Shown here in pieces: positions 27,249-41,329 of a stretch of DNA of 64,000 nucleotides. Source of the DNA: Adineta vaga (taxonomy: Eukaryota; Rotifera); the NCBI GenBank assembly GCA_021613535.1, contig CP075492.1:9052001-9116000 (forward strand). The letters are read 5' to 3'. The notes beneath the pieces were generated by a model. That model saw nothing but the letters and a program-made list of their open reading frames with translations. It was not told the DNA's origin and searched no databases. A program made the translations under genes and the position numbers. How positions within the stretch are numbered: position 1 is the first letter of the stretch; every line of letters begins with the position of its first letter.

Positions 27249-30200
27249 TCAATATTGATAATTGAGATTGCGATAATATGTGGGCGGCGGTGGACTACGC
27301 ATAGATTTTTGACGTACTAACTTTCTTTTTGACGAAGATGATGAAGTGATTGGTTCATAAAAATAATTTCGTCGAAACTAGAAAGAAAGAGATGATTATT
27401 GATGTGTGTGTGTTTTTTGGTCAGTAAATATTAATCACCTTTGATTTAATGTTATTTAGCAATAATTAATTAAGAGAAGAGAACAAAGGATTAAATAAGA
27501 AAAATAAATTCATTCATTCATTCATTCAAGCAAAGCATGTGCATGAAGGTTAGAGCGAATCATTCTCTATATTATTATCGTTGTTTACCGGAAATTGGAT
27601 TTCACTATTGTTTGTACTGTTCTGATGAGAAAAACATGGAGGTTCGGATGTAGTTTTACATAAGGATGGATGCGCTGATTCTTCGGATTTAGACGTAAAT
27701 CTCAGCAAAGGTAAATTTGAAGTCTAGAAAGAAAGAACAAAATTAAACTAAAGTTTATATGAATTCAAATATTTACTGGAGCTTTATGTTTGATAATCGA
27801 TGGTAATGTAGTGGATTGGGATGAATTAAATTCATTGGTAGATATTGAGAGTTGATTTAATACTGGCCATTCAGCAGGATCGAGTTGATGATGTGACTCT
27901 GATGAAGATTTTTCGTCGTTATTATTGTTGTTGTCATCGTCCGAAGTTATTTGATTGTTAAATATAAGAAGTGGTAAAGACGAAGAAAGTGTATTTGTTG
28001 GAGTTGTTACAGTCGATGAAGAGTTGTTTGTATTCGTATCTAGATATGTAGTTGGAATTGTTAGTGAAATACCAGCAGCAGCTGCTGCTGCAGCTTCAAT
28101 ATCTCGAGCAACTTTTCTTTCACTTAAACGTCGAAATAAAGATGTACTATGTGAATTTTTTCGATTTGAATTCGTTCCATTCGTATTCAATGTATTTGTT
28201 CCTGAAGAATTCAATGAATGTTTTTGACAATATGATTGATGCGTAGGTGTTGTTGACAATCTCTTTTCTGATTGTTGATGATAACGAAGTTTTTGTTTGG
28301 AAGGTGAGCGACGTCGTCCACCGGTACGTATTTGTGTTTCTGAGCAAGGTATAGCTCGTATTGATAATTTTTCTGAACCACTAAGAATTAATTTAATTAC
28401 TTCAGAATGAAATAAACCAGCAACAGGTTGTTCATTTACATGTGTAATAACATCATTTGGTTTTAAGCCAGCTTCTGCAGCTGGACCATGAACTGCAACA
28501 ACAACATGTTGTGTTGTATAATAATCTGTATTACCATGAAAGACTTTGATAGCACGTAATGTAAAGCCAAAACTACGTGGGCCACGATGAATAATAATTG
28601 GTGGTCGAAGATTATTTTTAACTGAATGAGTTGGAGAAAGTGTGGAAGATGAATATGAATTTTGTTCATATGTTTTTATAGTGGCATCACGTTCAAGTGG
28701 TGAGATGACCATATTATGACGATATGCTTGCCGACATGACCGATCATCCTAAACAAGAAAAGAATCAAATCGTATTAGAATTAGATTTGACAATTTTCTT
28801 TTTGTCAAACCTGATTATGAATGCAAATGGGTGGCGGCGGTGGAGATGATGACGAAGATGAGGATGAAAATGATTTCGAAAGTGATCGTGGAAAAGAACG
28901 CTGTTGTTGTTGATTGTGACAGTTCACTGATTTATAGGATGATAATGAAGATGGTGTTGAACATTTTTCATTTGGTATTGATACAATTGGTGTGATTAGA
29001 TTAGGATTCGGTTTTGGCTGTATGGGAGATAGAGCTCGAGGTATTCGAGTTCTCCTATGATAACGAAATTGATTTTTCTCTTGTTGATTATCATCACTAC
29101 TATCTACAGAATTTTGTTGTTCAAATAATTTAAAAGATGTTTTCCGTTGTTTATAATGTTTCGTCGTTGATAGTGAAGTTTTCTTTTCTTCATTATCAAT
29201 ACTTTTCTGTTTTGTTGATGATTCAGATTCATCAGAAGAAATTGGAATTGGTTCAAAAGTTCCAGAACTAAATATGGGTTCAGTTGTTGATGATTCAACT
29301 AAACGAAAAACGACGCATTCTGAAGAAATTCAATTTATTCAATTATCTTCGATTTGAACTTAAACTTTTCGTCCATACATGTAGCATCTCATTATTTAAA
29401 GAGTACTTCATAAACAATTATGAAAAGTTAAAAACAATTTTTCATAAGTAATTATAGATGAAAAGTTCAACTCATAGTTTTCTACTACTTGAACACCTAG
29501 AAATAGACTTATTTTCTTTTCTACGTTCAGGAACGGTCTCTTATCTATTATTAAAAGTAATTTTTTTCTTGCCTGACATGATTTAATTAAGTTAAAAAAT
29601 GATTACCTTTCTCATCAATCATTGATTTACTCATTGATAGTGCTTGAAATTCATTCGGAGAATCCATATGAAAAGAACCTAATGAATCAGTACATGAATT
29701 TGCACGAGATACATCTGTTGGTGAATTGGAATCATTATCTTGTTTACGTTGTTTATAAGTACCCGATAATTCGGAAGCATATTTGTTTGAAACTGATGAA
29801 AATGATGCAAACAATGAATCAGAATCATTGTTTCCTGTTGTCGTATTTGATAAACTATGATCATCTTCATCATCCGAATGTTTATAACGATCTTGTCTTG
29901 TATCAAAATAAGATGTGTCGTCAGGCGATTCTAATACCGGAACAAAATCAGCTTTTTCTCGTAATAATGAATTCCAATTAATACATGAACAGAATGGATG
30001 TGAACGTATTTCATAAGCACCAGCTAAGGTTCCTAATCGTTTCGATGGATCATGTTCAAGTAATTGTTCAATCAAATTCTTAGCATCGGAATAGATCATA
30101 TCTTCTGATGAATTCTCATCCATATCAGATGTTAATTGACTCCAATCAATTTCACCATTGATTACATTTGCAAATAATTCATCAGGTGTATTACCAGTAA

Positions 30201-32773
30201 ATGGCGGTATACTAACTAGAAATTCATAGAGAATAATGCCCATACTCCACCAATCAACTGCTTTGCCATAACCTTGTCTTAAAATCACTTCCGGTGCTAT
30301 ATAAGATGGTGTACCACATATTTGTTTATCATCAAATGCTTTTGTTTCCTTATCAATAAGTTTTTCATAGAAATTTGTTGTCAATGACATTAAACCAATT
30401 TTCGATAAACCAAAATCTGTTAATTTTATATGACCAATAGCTGTTATTAATAGATTATCTGGTTTAAGATCACGATGTATAATACCATAGGAATGTAAAT
30501 ATTCAACGGCTAATGTTGTTTCGGCAAAATACATTCGTGCTATATCAATATTTAATGGTCCACCAATATTCTTCAATAATGTTGCTACATCACCTCCTTC
30601 GACATATTCCATGACTAGACATAAATGATTTTTTGTTTCAAATGTACATATAAGTGCTACAACAAATGGATTGTCTGTAAACGTCATTATATCACGTTCA
30701 ACAAATGCTTGTTCAATTTGATTTCGTAAGATTAGATGAGTTTTGGAAATCTTTTTCATAGCATAACGTTCTTGTGTTTGTCGATGTTTAACTAAATGGA
30801 CAGCACCATAGGCTCCATTGGAAATCAATTTTAATACTTCAAAATCTTCTTCACATGGTCCTTTCATAGATGATGAACGTTCCACTGGTGGAAATATTGA
30901 ATTTGGTGTAATAGTTAAATAATTTGATTCAATAAATGATTCATTTTCAGTGTCAGTTGAAGAATTTTTTACCAGTTTTTTCTCTTCAGAATGTTCAGAT
31001 TCATTTACCTAGATAAAGTTATTTTTATTTCAAAATAATCTCATCCTTCTTAACTCATAGAGACAAAGAAAGTTTTATTGACAATTTTCTCAGATTTCTT
31101 TATGATGTATTCTAATGAATTTAGTCCCTTGAACTATCTTTTAATTACCTGTAAGCAATCGATGACATCAAGTGGATTTCGTTCTAAATTAAGTTGCGAA
31201 CAAATATATTTAGGAAAATCTTCTTTAAGATCAGCCATTGTTTTTGCTTGACATTCAACTTCTTCTAAAGTGCGAAGAAAATTTTCCGGATTGAAATGTA
31301 AACATTCTAGAAGACGAGCTGATCTTGCAGTAATTAATAATAATTTTCGAACAACTCCTTGAAGATCTTCAACAGATTGAGGACATTTTTCTTGTGCATT
31401 GAGCAATAATCTTTCAGATTATCAGTCATTTCATTAAAATATAAATTTGTTATTAATTCATTTGTTGATTTATTCAAACAATCTTTGGCTAATTCAATAA
31501 TTTGATTATGAATAAATCTTGCTGAACCATCCGAACAATAGTCGAATCTATCGATTACTTTATGTGTATCAATAAAATTTTGTAAACGTTCTTCCATTTG
31601 AACTTTAGCTTTTGGATAACGTTCTTTATAAATATATGCCATTGTATTCATATCTTGATCCGGTATAAGCATTAACTTATTTGGTGAAGAAGAGAGATTT
31701 GCATCGAGTAATGACATTGAAATAGAACGGGATTCTAGATGTTGAAAATCATCGACTGGATTGATGTCGAATGATTGTTTACATGTACAAATATGATGTT
31801 GATGTTGAAGACGTTCAAATGATGAATATTGTGAACTTGGTGGTGATGTTGTTCCATAACCACTCGATGATGGAACAGATGTTAACGACCATCGACGATT
31901 GCTATCATCATCGAGAGTATTCAAATCTTGATTAGGATCCGAAGAAACCGTTGAAATGGTTTGTGGACGTGGTGATAATTGTTTTCTAAATGCATGTTTT
32001 AAATTAATTAAATGTAAACTCGATAAATTTCGCTGACGTGTACTGGGTCGACGTCCTAATAATGATAATGTGTTATTTGTTGTTGATGCTGAAGATGTTC
32101 TTGGAGATGTTTTTACAGATGGACTTGTTTGATAGGATGAATGCGTTTGTAAAGGAGTTAAATTTGGCTCGGAAAGACTAATTCGATAACGACGTAAACG
32201 ACAAATATTGGTAGTTTGTTGATTAGGAAGAACAACATCAGTTGATGTCGAATTTTGTGATTGAAAAACCATCCAACTTCGACGACGAATTGCATCTTTA
32301 AGGATTTTTTTCGAATTTTGATCACGTGGACGAAGAAAATTTTGACTAGAACATGTCGATGATCGTTGACGATAGGGTAATGGTGTCGAAGGTTCAGATC
32401 CTTCACATTCATCAACACTTAATAATCGTCGATCTGTTTTTTCATTTATTATTTCAGATGTACCACCAGAATCTGCATCTAATTATAGAATAGTAAAAAA
32501 AATCATACGCAATAGATACAATGTTTAACCTTGATTTGTAAAAAATCTACCTGAAACAACAACAAATAATTTGGTTGATTTCTCTCCGTTATCATTTGAT
32601 TGTATTAAATCATCTACATTTGTTTTGATATCATCTTCTGATATCGTTACAATTGTTGTGATCGGTGAAGTTTTGGAAGTTAATGTTTGTTTTTCTTCAT
32701 TTTTATTCATTGGTAATAATGGCATGGCAGTAGATGATTTCTGTTTTGACTTTTGGCCAAACAATTTTCTCAT
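27249..32773 (-). pseudogene. MAST: microtubule-associated Ser/Thr kinase (MAST), one-base frameshift
   Basis: AGC-family kinase that in animals links the cytoskeleton and PTEN-type partners through a PDZ domain. Exons 32551..32773, 31149..32478, 29607..31008, 28811..29319, 27777..28748, 27589..27723 and 27249..27377, about 1566 residues. Order: Ser-rich N-region; MAST pre-kinase domain (YIYKERYPKAKVQMEERL, SARFIHNQIIELAKDCL, LLLITARSARLLECL); kinase from about residue 565 with [54 protein letters not shown] and [13 protein letters not shown]; then PDZ (SFGFTLRAIKV, AAEAGLKPNDVITHVN) near 1203-1290; and a low-complexity tail. In the second exon the frame before NLKD and the frame after LLLNAQEK differ by one base, with one base missing between 31410 and 31409. 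As written, the kinase domain would not be translated. An assembly error would restore an intact gene. Confidence 0.88.
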
Positions 32774-35445
32774 ACTTTAATATTCAATAGATAACTTGCT
32801 GTCAACAACAGAGCAATAATAATGTATCACCTTTTTTTTCCTTTCTATTATTCTTCTTTGCATGAAGCGAAAGGGCGAAAAAGAAGAAAAAGGTATAATT
32901 ATGGTTGAAAATATTGATGACAGATGAAAAATAACGACGAAGTATTCTCTAGTGTTTTGCGAGTTTGTTTGAATAAAAGACTTGCTGGTGTTTCTTGCAT
33001 CCTATAATATAGAATAAAAAGCAACGTAAACATTTATATACCGCTATCAATGATAAACAGTTCGTGCTGATAAGTAATCAGAAAAAATATGTCTATCAAA
33101 TTGTTGCTGACAACTCCATAAATAAAAACGAGAAACAGAGAGAGAGAGAAAAAACAACAACAACAAGAATTTTCTTATTGAACCCGACAATAATAATGAT
33201 GAACACAAGAAGAAAAAGAAGAAGATGGTAAATGTGTATGTCGATGTGCCAAAGAAAATTCTTTTTCTAGCCTATTTATTTGTTCGCTCGCATTTGTTTT
33301 TCAAATGACGAGTTGCTTTTTCTTTCCTTACTTTTCTTTCCTTTTTCTTCCTCATTCCTTTTTTCTTCTCGCTCGACATCCTGTGAGAAACTATCAGCTG
33401 TCATTATTATGACTCGATGACAAAAACAGATCAACATATATAAAAAGAATTAGAAGTTATTTCATCATATACAGTTCTCTATCAAGAAAACTAATTATAG
33501 ATACATTTTAAATTTTACACTAATATAATCCATTTCTTATCGGAAAAACTATCTTCAATTACCTTTCATTTGATACATGAGGAATCAAGTCATAAAAAAA
33601 GACCTATTCAAATAGATTTCATCACTAAAATGCCACAGATTCGAAATAACAACACATGAGATAAATATAAATATCGATAACCTTCATGCAAATATGTTTT
33701 AGTATGATTCGCTTACTTATCTACATAGAAGAATCGAAAAGTTTATCAAGTCGACTGTTTTATTATTGACATCAGAAACAAACTCGAGAAGAAATATTGT
33801 TCTATAAATTCTCTCTAACAAATCTTTGTGCTATTTCAAAAAAGATTACCTATTTAATCATCGAAATATCTCGTAATCTATACGAAAGAAAAATAAGAGA
33901 TTATCGTTTGCTTTTCTTTCCTAACCAAACTATCACGGTCAATGAATAGGATAGAATCTTTCTTTTTTTTCTTCTTCTCCTATCGATTCGCGTATTCATA
34001 CACATAAAAAAATGTTCTTGAAAGAACGATAATAAATACTTCGTGAAGCTATGCAATTGCAGCTGTGAATGAGTACGAAATATTTCTTTTTTGTAATCAC
34101 TCGTGCGGAGTAAAAGATATTCGTATAGATAAATAAATTAGTGATTTACTTGTGTATTAACGAAATCATGCGAAAAATTCAATACGAATAATGACATCAA
34201 CAACATTTCGTTGATTCTCATATTTCTTTGCAGAAGATTTATGTCAAGAATAATTGAATTCTATCTAATTTTTCTGCTAATGTTTATAAAAAAAAAGATC
34301 GTATGAACACCGATTGACGTCATTAGATTCGATTGTCTAATGGATATTTTTTCTCTTTTTTTCTTCTTCTTTACTATAGCAAAGAAAAGCATATTTGATC
34401 AAACGTCATTTATGATCGTAAATATACGAATAAAAATGTTGTTGACACTTTTTCCAGTTTAGTATGTCTTTCATCTCATTAACTTTCGCTTCACATGTAA
34501 CTTTTTTCTGTCGAAGATACGTTTATAATTAGTGTAAATACTACTGACTTATATAAATCACTTGCCGTTTTTCTTTTCCATAAAAGATAATAATAAGAAG
34601 AAGAAGAAAAAGAACTCATCTTTCATCGTGTTTGACATGAACAACAAAAGGTATCTCTCCATGTTAAGTTTGGTTTTATTGACATTTAAAAAAAGAAACA
34701 AGCATACAGATTTAATGAATCAAAAATAAGTCATCCGAGACTTTTATAGACTTCATATCTAAGACGAAGAAGAAAACTCCGTTTATTTAGTTGAGTATAT
34801 AAAAATAGCAACAAAATATGTTAATTCAAAGATGTTTCCTGGGATTAGAAGAGAATGAGGAATAATTATAATTATAGTGGTAATGATGAATGACATGAAT
34901 GAGTTGAGAAATTGTGTTCCGAATGTCAAAAAAAAACAAGACTATTCCTACTCATAGTAGTATTATAATTGCCAGCGCTGCTTTGAATAAACTCTACAAA
35001 AACAAAGACAATATGTTTGACATTAGGCATTCAAATTTCGATTAATTTTGTATCTATTTTCTAACGACTAAATATAGAATTAATTATGTATATTGAAGTT
35101 TTTTATTTATATTTCGTCCCTATGATCAAAAGAAATATTACTATAATATTAAAAAGCAAATATAGAAAATATAAAGTGTTGAGATATTAGGTTCAATCTA
35201 ATCACTTGTTTATTGTGTGTAATTCAAGGTCATGAATTGACGTACATTAATAATCAAGCTTAGTTGGTTTCTCAAGTGTTTATAATGTTTTTCTACGATA
35301 ATACAATTCTTCGTACTAAATTATAGTAGGAAGCCACGAAAGAAAATAAAAAATGTATTGTTATTTTTAGAATGAGAAAAACAGATTCAAAGATATACTT
35401 CTTATTCAAAAATGATACTTTTTATGATTATTTTATTAAATTGAT
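32774..35445. other. long gene-poor region upstream of MAST
   Basis: 2.7 kb with no recognisable exon on either strand. AT-rich with purine/pyrimidine tracts. Likely MAST promoter and 5' UTR sequence plus spacer. Confidence 0.55.
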
Positions 35446-36174
35446 CTACACATTTGTAATAGAAGACAATTGTTGTTCTCGATAATGAATCATACGTAAT
35501 GTTTCTGAGAGTGAAGGTTGCGATGCTGCTATCTGACATGTTGGATATTTCATAAGAAGTGCTGTCGATGCAACTGAAGATGTACTTATATGCCTATTAA
35601 CCAGAAAATGGTTTGATGTTTGTTTAGATTGCATTGGTGGATGTTTTTCTACAAAAGAAACAATTAAATCTTTCTAGAACAATATATAATTAGTATACTT
35701 TTCATTGTGTCAGAACGAAAGATTTTCAAACATTTACAAATCAATGAAAATATAATGAGCAATAAAAATAGAATAACAGTAACGAGACCAATATAGACAA
35801 GAATCGATCGAATTTCTTCTTTATAATCAATAAATGCTATAAATAGGAAAATTATGTTTGCATATGGTGTTATACAGAGATAAACTTACTTTCATCGTCT
35901 TGATCAGATGCTATTACCATTTTCATTCTTATATCGTTTGTCTGATCATAGGCATGCATATATTTTGTTTGAAGTGTCTGTTAAATGACAATCATAAATT
36001 TCTAATCTACACTACCGTTCTTTCACTTCGACAATATAAGTGGTTGACCAAGGTGAATAAAGTTAGTAACGTAAAAAGAGATGAAGTATATACATGAAAT
36101 GATTTCAATGTTAAACTTACGAGTAATGGCACGCGTTTTAAATAAACAATCTGAGAAGTTTGACCTTTCTTCAT
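35446..36174 (-). CDS. hypothetical single-pass membrane protein (four small exons)
   Basis: Not recognised. Exons 36121..36174, 35890..35977, 35699..35836 and 35446..35648 join in phase to 160 residues, so this gene is invisible to a plain ORF search except for its last exon. It has a short hydrophilic N-part (KKGQTSQIVYLKR; DQTNDIRMKMVIASDQDDE), one membrane helix of about 24 residues (ILVYIGLVTVILFLLLIIF) ending in Cys/Lys (SLICKCLKIF), then a Ser/Thr-rich tail. There is no clear signal peptide, so the topology is probably type III or II. The layout recalls KCNE-type accessory subunits, but no KCNE motif is present. It is 157 nt downstream of the GPCR stop on the same strand. Supporting evidence is splice-phase consistency only. 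Confidence 0.55.
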
Positions 36175-36331
36175 TATATATAACTAGAATCTTGAATTTC
36201 TATTCTTAACTAATGTCAATGAATTGATAAGAATGGAATGTATGTTCTTTTTATTTCACATGGAATCGAGAATTTTTCGATACATAGATTGAACGCACAA
36301 GAAAAAGAAAAAGAACAAAAAAATAGAAGTA

Positions 36332-38879
36332 TTAATGTAATGACGAATAAATACGAATAGTATTGTCTTCATCATCGGTAACATTGTCATCAGTTGTTCG
36401 ATCACCATCTTGTTGAGAAGAAGTTAATTTTATGGCTTGATCATCAACACGTATATTCATCTGTTTTGTTGTTGGTGATAAAGAATTTTTTTTTAATAAT
36501 CGTTCTTGAACTCGAGTTATATTTGATGCACTTAAACATTCGGTACTTGTGACATGATAATTATGATTTGACGATGTGGGCCGTCGACGAATAATATGAA
36601 ATTCTGAAAGGCAATGTAGAACTTCATCAAGAATAATACAACGAAATTTCTTTCCAGCTAAACAATATAGAAAAAAATTGACAATATGTGGCAAATCAGA
36701 CAAAATATCTTGTGTAACACTGGTATAAAAACTAATTTGATATAAACTTATTTCATCATCACTAACTGTTTGACAATCACGGCCACGTAAAATTGCTTGT
36801 GTTCCATTTTTTTTCGTAAAAAAAAATGTTGCTGTATTAGGTATATTGAAAAGAATCAATGAAACTGTAACAGCAAAAAGCATTCGTGTAACTTGAGCAC
36901 TTGTATGACGTCGTCGAGATGCCTGACTTGTATCAGCTGCTAATGATACTGTTGGAGATGTTTGACGATAATTTGATCTTAATCGATTTTTCACTTTTAA
37001 GATTTCTAGTTCCGAACTATTAGATTTGACTTTAGCTTCTTTTCGTGACCAATTAAATGAAGTACGAGATATACGGTGTAAAGTCACAGCAATAACGATG
37101 TTTGCAGCTGTAATTAATGCTAAAATAAAAAAGTAAAAACCATTCGTGAAAAAGAACTATTGGCCTAGATATTCAAATTCTTAACTGAACAAATCTCCTG
37201 TCAAGCATATAGAATCATTCTATTGATAATGAAGGTACTTAGCTGATATTAAATGAAAAGAAGAAAAAAAAACTTTCCCAGACTATCACATAGATACTCG
37301 AAAGATGAAGTATGTTTTTCTTTATTTGATAAGTCCTTGATTCTTTAATATATCCTCAAAGTAATGATGAATCATGTTAAATTCTTGAACGATCCTATAA
37401 ATATTCAGAATACATTTTAACAAGTTCATGTAATCAAAGGATAATTATTACAGATGTCAGAACATCTCCGAGTTATTCGATAGATATGTCAACAACTACT
37501 TACGTTGAAAAGAGAATTTTTCTACAGATAGATGATCGACTACATAACAATTTCATTTCCGTGTCATAGTCTAATTAGTTATTTATATAGATTTGCAATA
37601 ACTATTAACCCTTCCGTGAAAATGTATTCGAGCATAGATAAATAACGATAGCAGCAAAGGAAACCTCGATATTCAAGATGATGAATGTAGCTGTATGAGA
37701 AAGAAAAAAGATATTTCAAAGATTCAATGAAAAATAGTAATAGGTGAGAAATTTAAATATTAATATTTGTTTTTTTTCTTCTTTCTGAGTCTTGTAAATA
37801 AATTTTTGAATAGAGTCAAACTATCATTTGACATTTTAACGGAGAGGGCATGAACTTTTTAGAATCAAGTATACAATGAAGGGACCAGAAGAAAAAAATC
37901 AACAAACTATTTTAAGATTAATGAAGCATCACAATAGAATTAACTGTCTGAACAACTTTTTTAATTACATATTCGAATACTTCTTTTCTTTTGACTTTTT
38001 ATTCTGTAATCAAGCTAATTTGAATGATTATCTCTAATGATATATTAGTCGATGATTCGGAAGGATTCAAAAACTGATTTATGTAAAGCTTCTTTCATTG
38101 TAATTATTCTCTTGTCAATAAAGTTAAAATTACTTGGCTTAAAAAAGAAAGTAAATGAACATCTTACCAATAGGTAATATTGACGCGGTAATGATATCAA
38201 GTACCAGTGGGTCTTTGTTGCTGTCTAATCCACAAGATTTTGAGTTTAAGCCACTAGTATTTTGAGTCGCAAATGAAATAAATGGTAAATTAGCGAGAAA
38301 AAGTATAAGACTTGTTATATAACATATATAAGATGCTCGTTTATGTGTTAACCATATGCTTGATTTCAATGGATAAATAACTGCAATTGCCTTATCTCTA
38401 GAAGAAGAAGAAAGAAGAAGAAGCAAAAGAAGAACTTGTCAGATAAGTTAGTTTATATCTTTGCTTCTTAGTACTTACACACTCATCAAAACGATTGTCC
38501 ACATAGCTATAGAAATACATGTATTCATACATACATATAATGCTTTACAAAAGCCAACTGTTATAAAAGAAATCTCTTTCATTTTGATTGTCGATTGATA
38601 ATTTAATTCTGCTCGAAGATATTTAAGTACAATAGCCAAAATATCAAAAATTGCAAGAAAACGTAAGAAGAAAATTGTTGTCGATTTATTCGATAATCTC
38701 GGCCGAGAAAGAACAATGAGACAAAGAGTATTTAATAATACTCCTGGACCAATTAAGATACGTAAATAATGATAATTTAAATATTTAAAGAATAAATAAT
38801 AGTTTGTATAAACACGATCAGACAATGAACAATTATTGGTTGGTACCAATGTTGATAGAATCGTTTCTGTCGAATTCAT
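36332..38879 (-). CDS. class A GPCR with long third loop
   Basis: Seven-helix receptor, 472 residues from Met 38879. Exons 38479..38879, 38168..38397 and 36332..37119; the second intron is 1,048 nt, unusually long here. TM1-3 are in exon 1 (ILIGPGVLLNTLCLIVLSR; a Cys after TM2), TM4 and the extracellular Cys in exon 2, TM5-7 in exon 3. DKA (in DKAIAVIYPL) replaces DRY. The third cytoplasmic loop is long and Ser/Arg-rich. TM7 ends LPHIVNFFLYCLAGKKFR, close to the NPxxY region of FMRFamide-type receptors. An open frame reaches a Met at 38906, but those codons overlay a polypyrimidine tract and AG, so I place the start at 38879 and infer a 5' UTR intron just upstream. Ligand unknown. Confidence 0.85.
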
Positions 38880-41329
38880 TAGTCTTCTAACTGAGAAAGA
38901 AAACAAAAAAGAGATAGATTTATTACAAGTTGCTAATCTCTTCTTTTTTTTACATATGTGAAGTAAAACTTGACAGAATGATCATTACAAAAAAGTTTCT
39001 TTTTCTCTTTTAACATGCATGCTCAACGTCCGGACTGATGAAAGTAATTACAACAAGTGCAGTTAGGCAGGTAGATCTGAGAATATATGATAAACTTACT
39101 CAAATTAAATTTATTATTAGATCAAACAAACAAACAAAAAAGGAATCTAAGAAGAAATGAGTTGAATTCAAAAAGAGAAAGAAAAAACTGACATTCTTGA
39201 ATCGATAGACATTTTTTCTAGTGAATAATTATATAGAAAACTTATCGAACTGGTAATTATTTCGAATTTGATTCGTTTGTATCAAATGACGACGAAATAT
39301 TTCGGATAGGTCAGATTTCACAGAGAAGAAGGATGAGTTTATACTTATTTAAAATCTCGCATTATTTTCATCAATGACGTTAATGTTATTGTCGAAATTT
39401 TCCTTTACAAGAAGAAAATAAATTACTTGAATGAGTAAAAAATATTCAGTCAATCGAATGTCTAACGTATCAATTGATGAATTTCACGAACAAAGAACTG
39501 ATTCTATTGCAAACTTATGTGAGTTTTAATTCATATGTCGATGTTATGACAGACTTTGTGAAAGAGGAGATGAAATACTCAGGGAATTATATATGCTAGA
39601 AATCATCTTCTCGTCATTCTTCTTTTCCTTTCCTAAGATACAAAACGAGAAAAACAAGGAAATTCTTTTGATGATGACAATATATAATGAAAATGAGAAG
39701 AAAGAAAAATCTATTTCTTTTCATAATAGAAGACTAACATATCGAAGTTAATTAGTAAGTTTATTAGCAAGGTTAGAGCTATGCCTAGAAGTTTCCTTTT
39801 TTTTTTACATATGAAAAATTTTTGTTAATATTAATGTCAAACTTCATCATTAGAAAAATGGAATTTTTCGCTTGACTAGATGATTAATTTATTCAATCTA
39901 TGATTTTCTAAGATCAACTCAGTTCGAATTCTAGACCACCAAGTTCAATGTAGTCAATGAGTTTAAACATGTTTGACAAATTGATCAGTCGTGAGATATA
40001 ATTTCCTTCTAACCGAAGAATCTTTTGAAAAAGTAATTGCCTTGCATTTTATATAAATTATAATTCTCATCTTTACGAAAATAAAAGTAAACAAAGATGT
40101 TGTATCACTGATGAATAGAAAAAAAAGTTCTCTTTCATTGATAATACCTTCTTCGAAATATGTATTAATCTAACAAAGGCAATATATATATATATATATA
40201 TAGGATATGTTTAATCTTAGCGTAACATAAGTTTTTAGTCCTTCTTAAGACTGATAAATAGAAAAACAAGATTTCGTTTATTAATATGTGAGTTATTTTA
40301 GATGCATATAATATGTAACTCGATAAGAAGACATTGATCAAATGTCCTTGTCAGATAAAACAAGTATGAATATACAAATTGTTTTACTTAAAAAACAACT
40401 AGTTACATCATGTTTATTATTTTACAAGTGTGAAAATCTTAGTCAAGTTTTTTTTTGTTCTAATAATTTCTAATCCGTTTTGTTTTTCGGAAGTAGATTA
40501 CTCTTTGCACCACTATATTTAACGTTGCATGTCATCATTTGACAATTTGATTAACTGTTTCAAGTTCCGCTTGTCATTTTCCTATGGAAAAACTATGCAT
40601 GTATACATTTATTACTGATGTACTGTGAAATGATATATAAATATCTCATTGCTTCTTAACAGAAAACCAACAACTTTTTATACATCACTCAACCGTATAT
40701 TTGCTGTTAATTTAACATAATAATTACTTGTATTAATGCCTATGTAGTCATAGAAGTCATGTCATCCGTCATGATTATTCATCTTACTTCATAATTCATA
40801 CTAGCGTAGTTTATACGCGAACGAACAAATTAGAAAAAATACATAATAAAATAGATGAAAGAAAAATGATAGAATAATCAACATTTCTACCGTGTTAGGA
40901 TTTTCAGTATTGATAAACGTATTCTTAGGAGAGAGAAAAAAAAGATGAATTACATGTTCAAAATTATTTTCAATGTATGGTTACATTTGAGTATTAATTT
41001 AATTTGTTCTTTTTAGTCTTTTTTCAATGATGTTATTTGCATTTTTTTAATAATAATTACTTATGCATGTTTGCATTAAACAAATCTCAATCTTTATCCC
41101 TAAAAATACCCTTCAAGTAAAAAGCAAACAAATGCTGAAATCACGGTCATATATCTACATTCATAACACTCAGATTTGTTGCATTGAAATCTAAGCATCA
41201 TATCAAAACTGATTATGTGGTTCGATGCTTGACACGAAAATAAGTTTATTCGAGCCGAAAAAAAACAGAATGTAAATCTAATAATTCTAAAAAAAATATA
41301 CGAAAACTGATTTCAGGAGAAGAGGATGT
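38880..41329. other. long gene-poor region
   Basis: 2.4 kb with no recognisable exon; (TA)n at 40182-40202. Presumably upstream exons and promoter of the GPCR plus the 3' flank of the SDR gene. Confidence 0.55.
40182..40202. repeat. (TA)n microsatellite
   Basis: Uninterrupted TA dinucleotide run. Confidence 0.9.
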
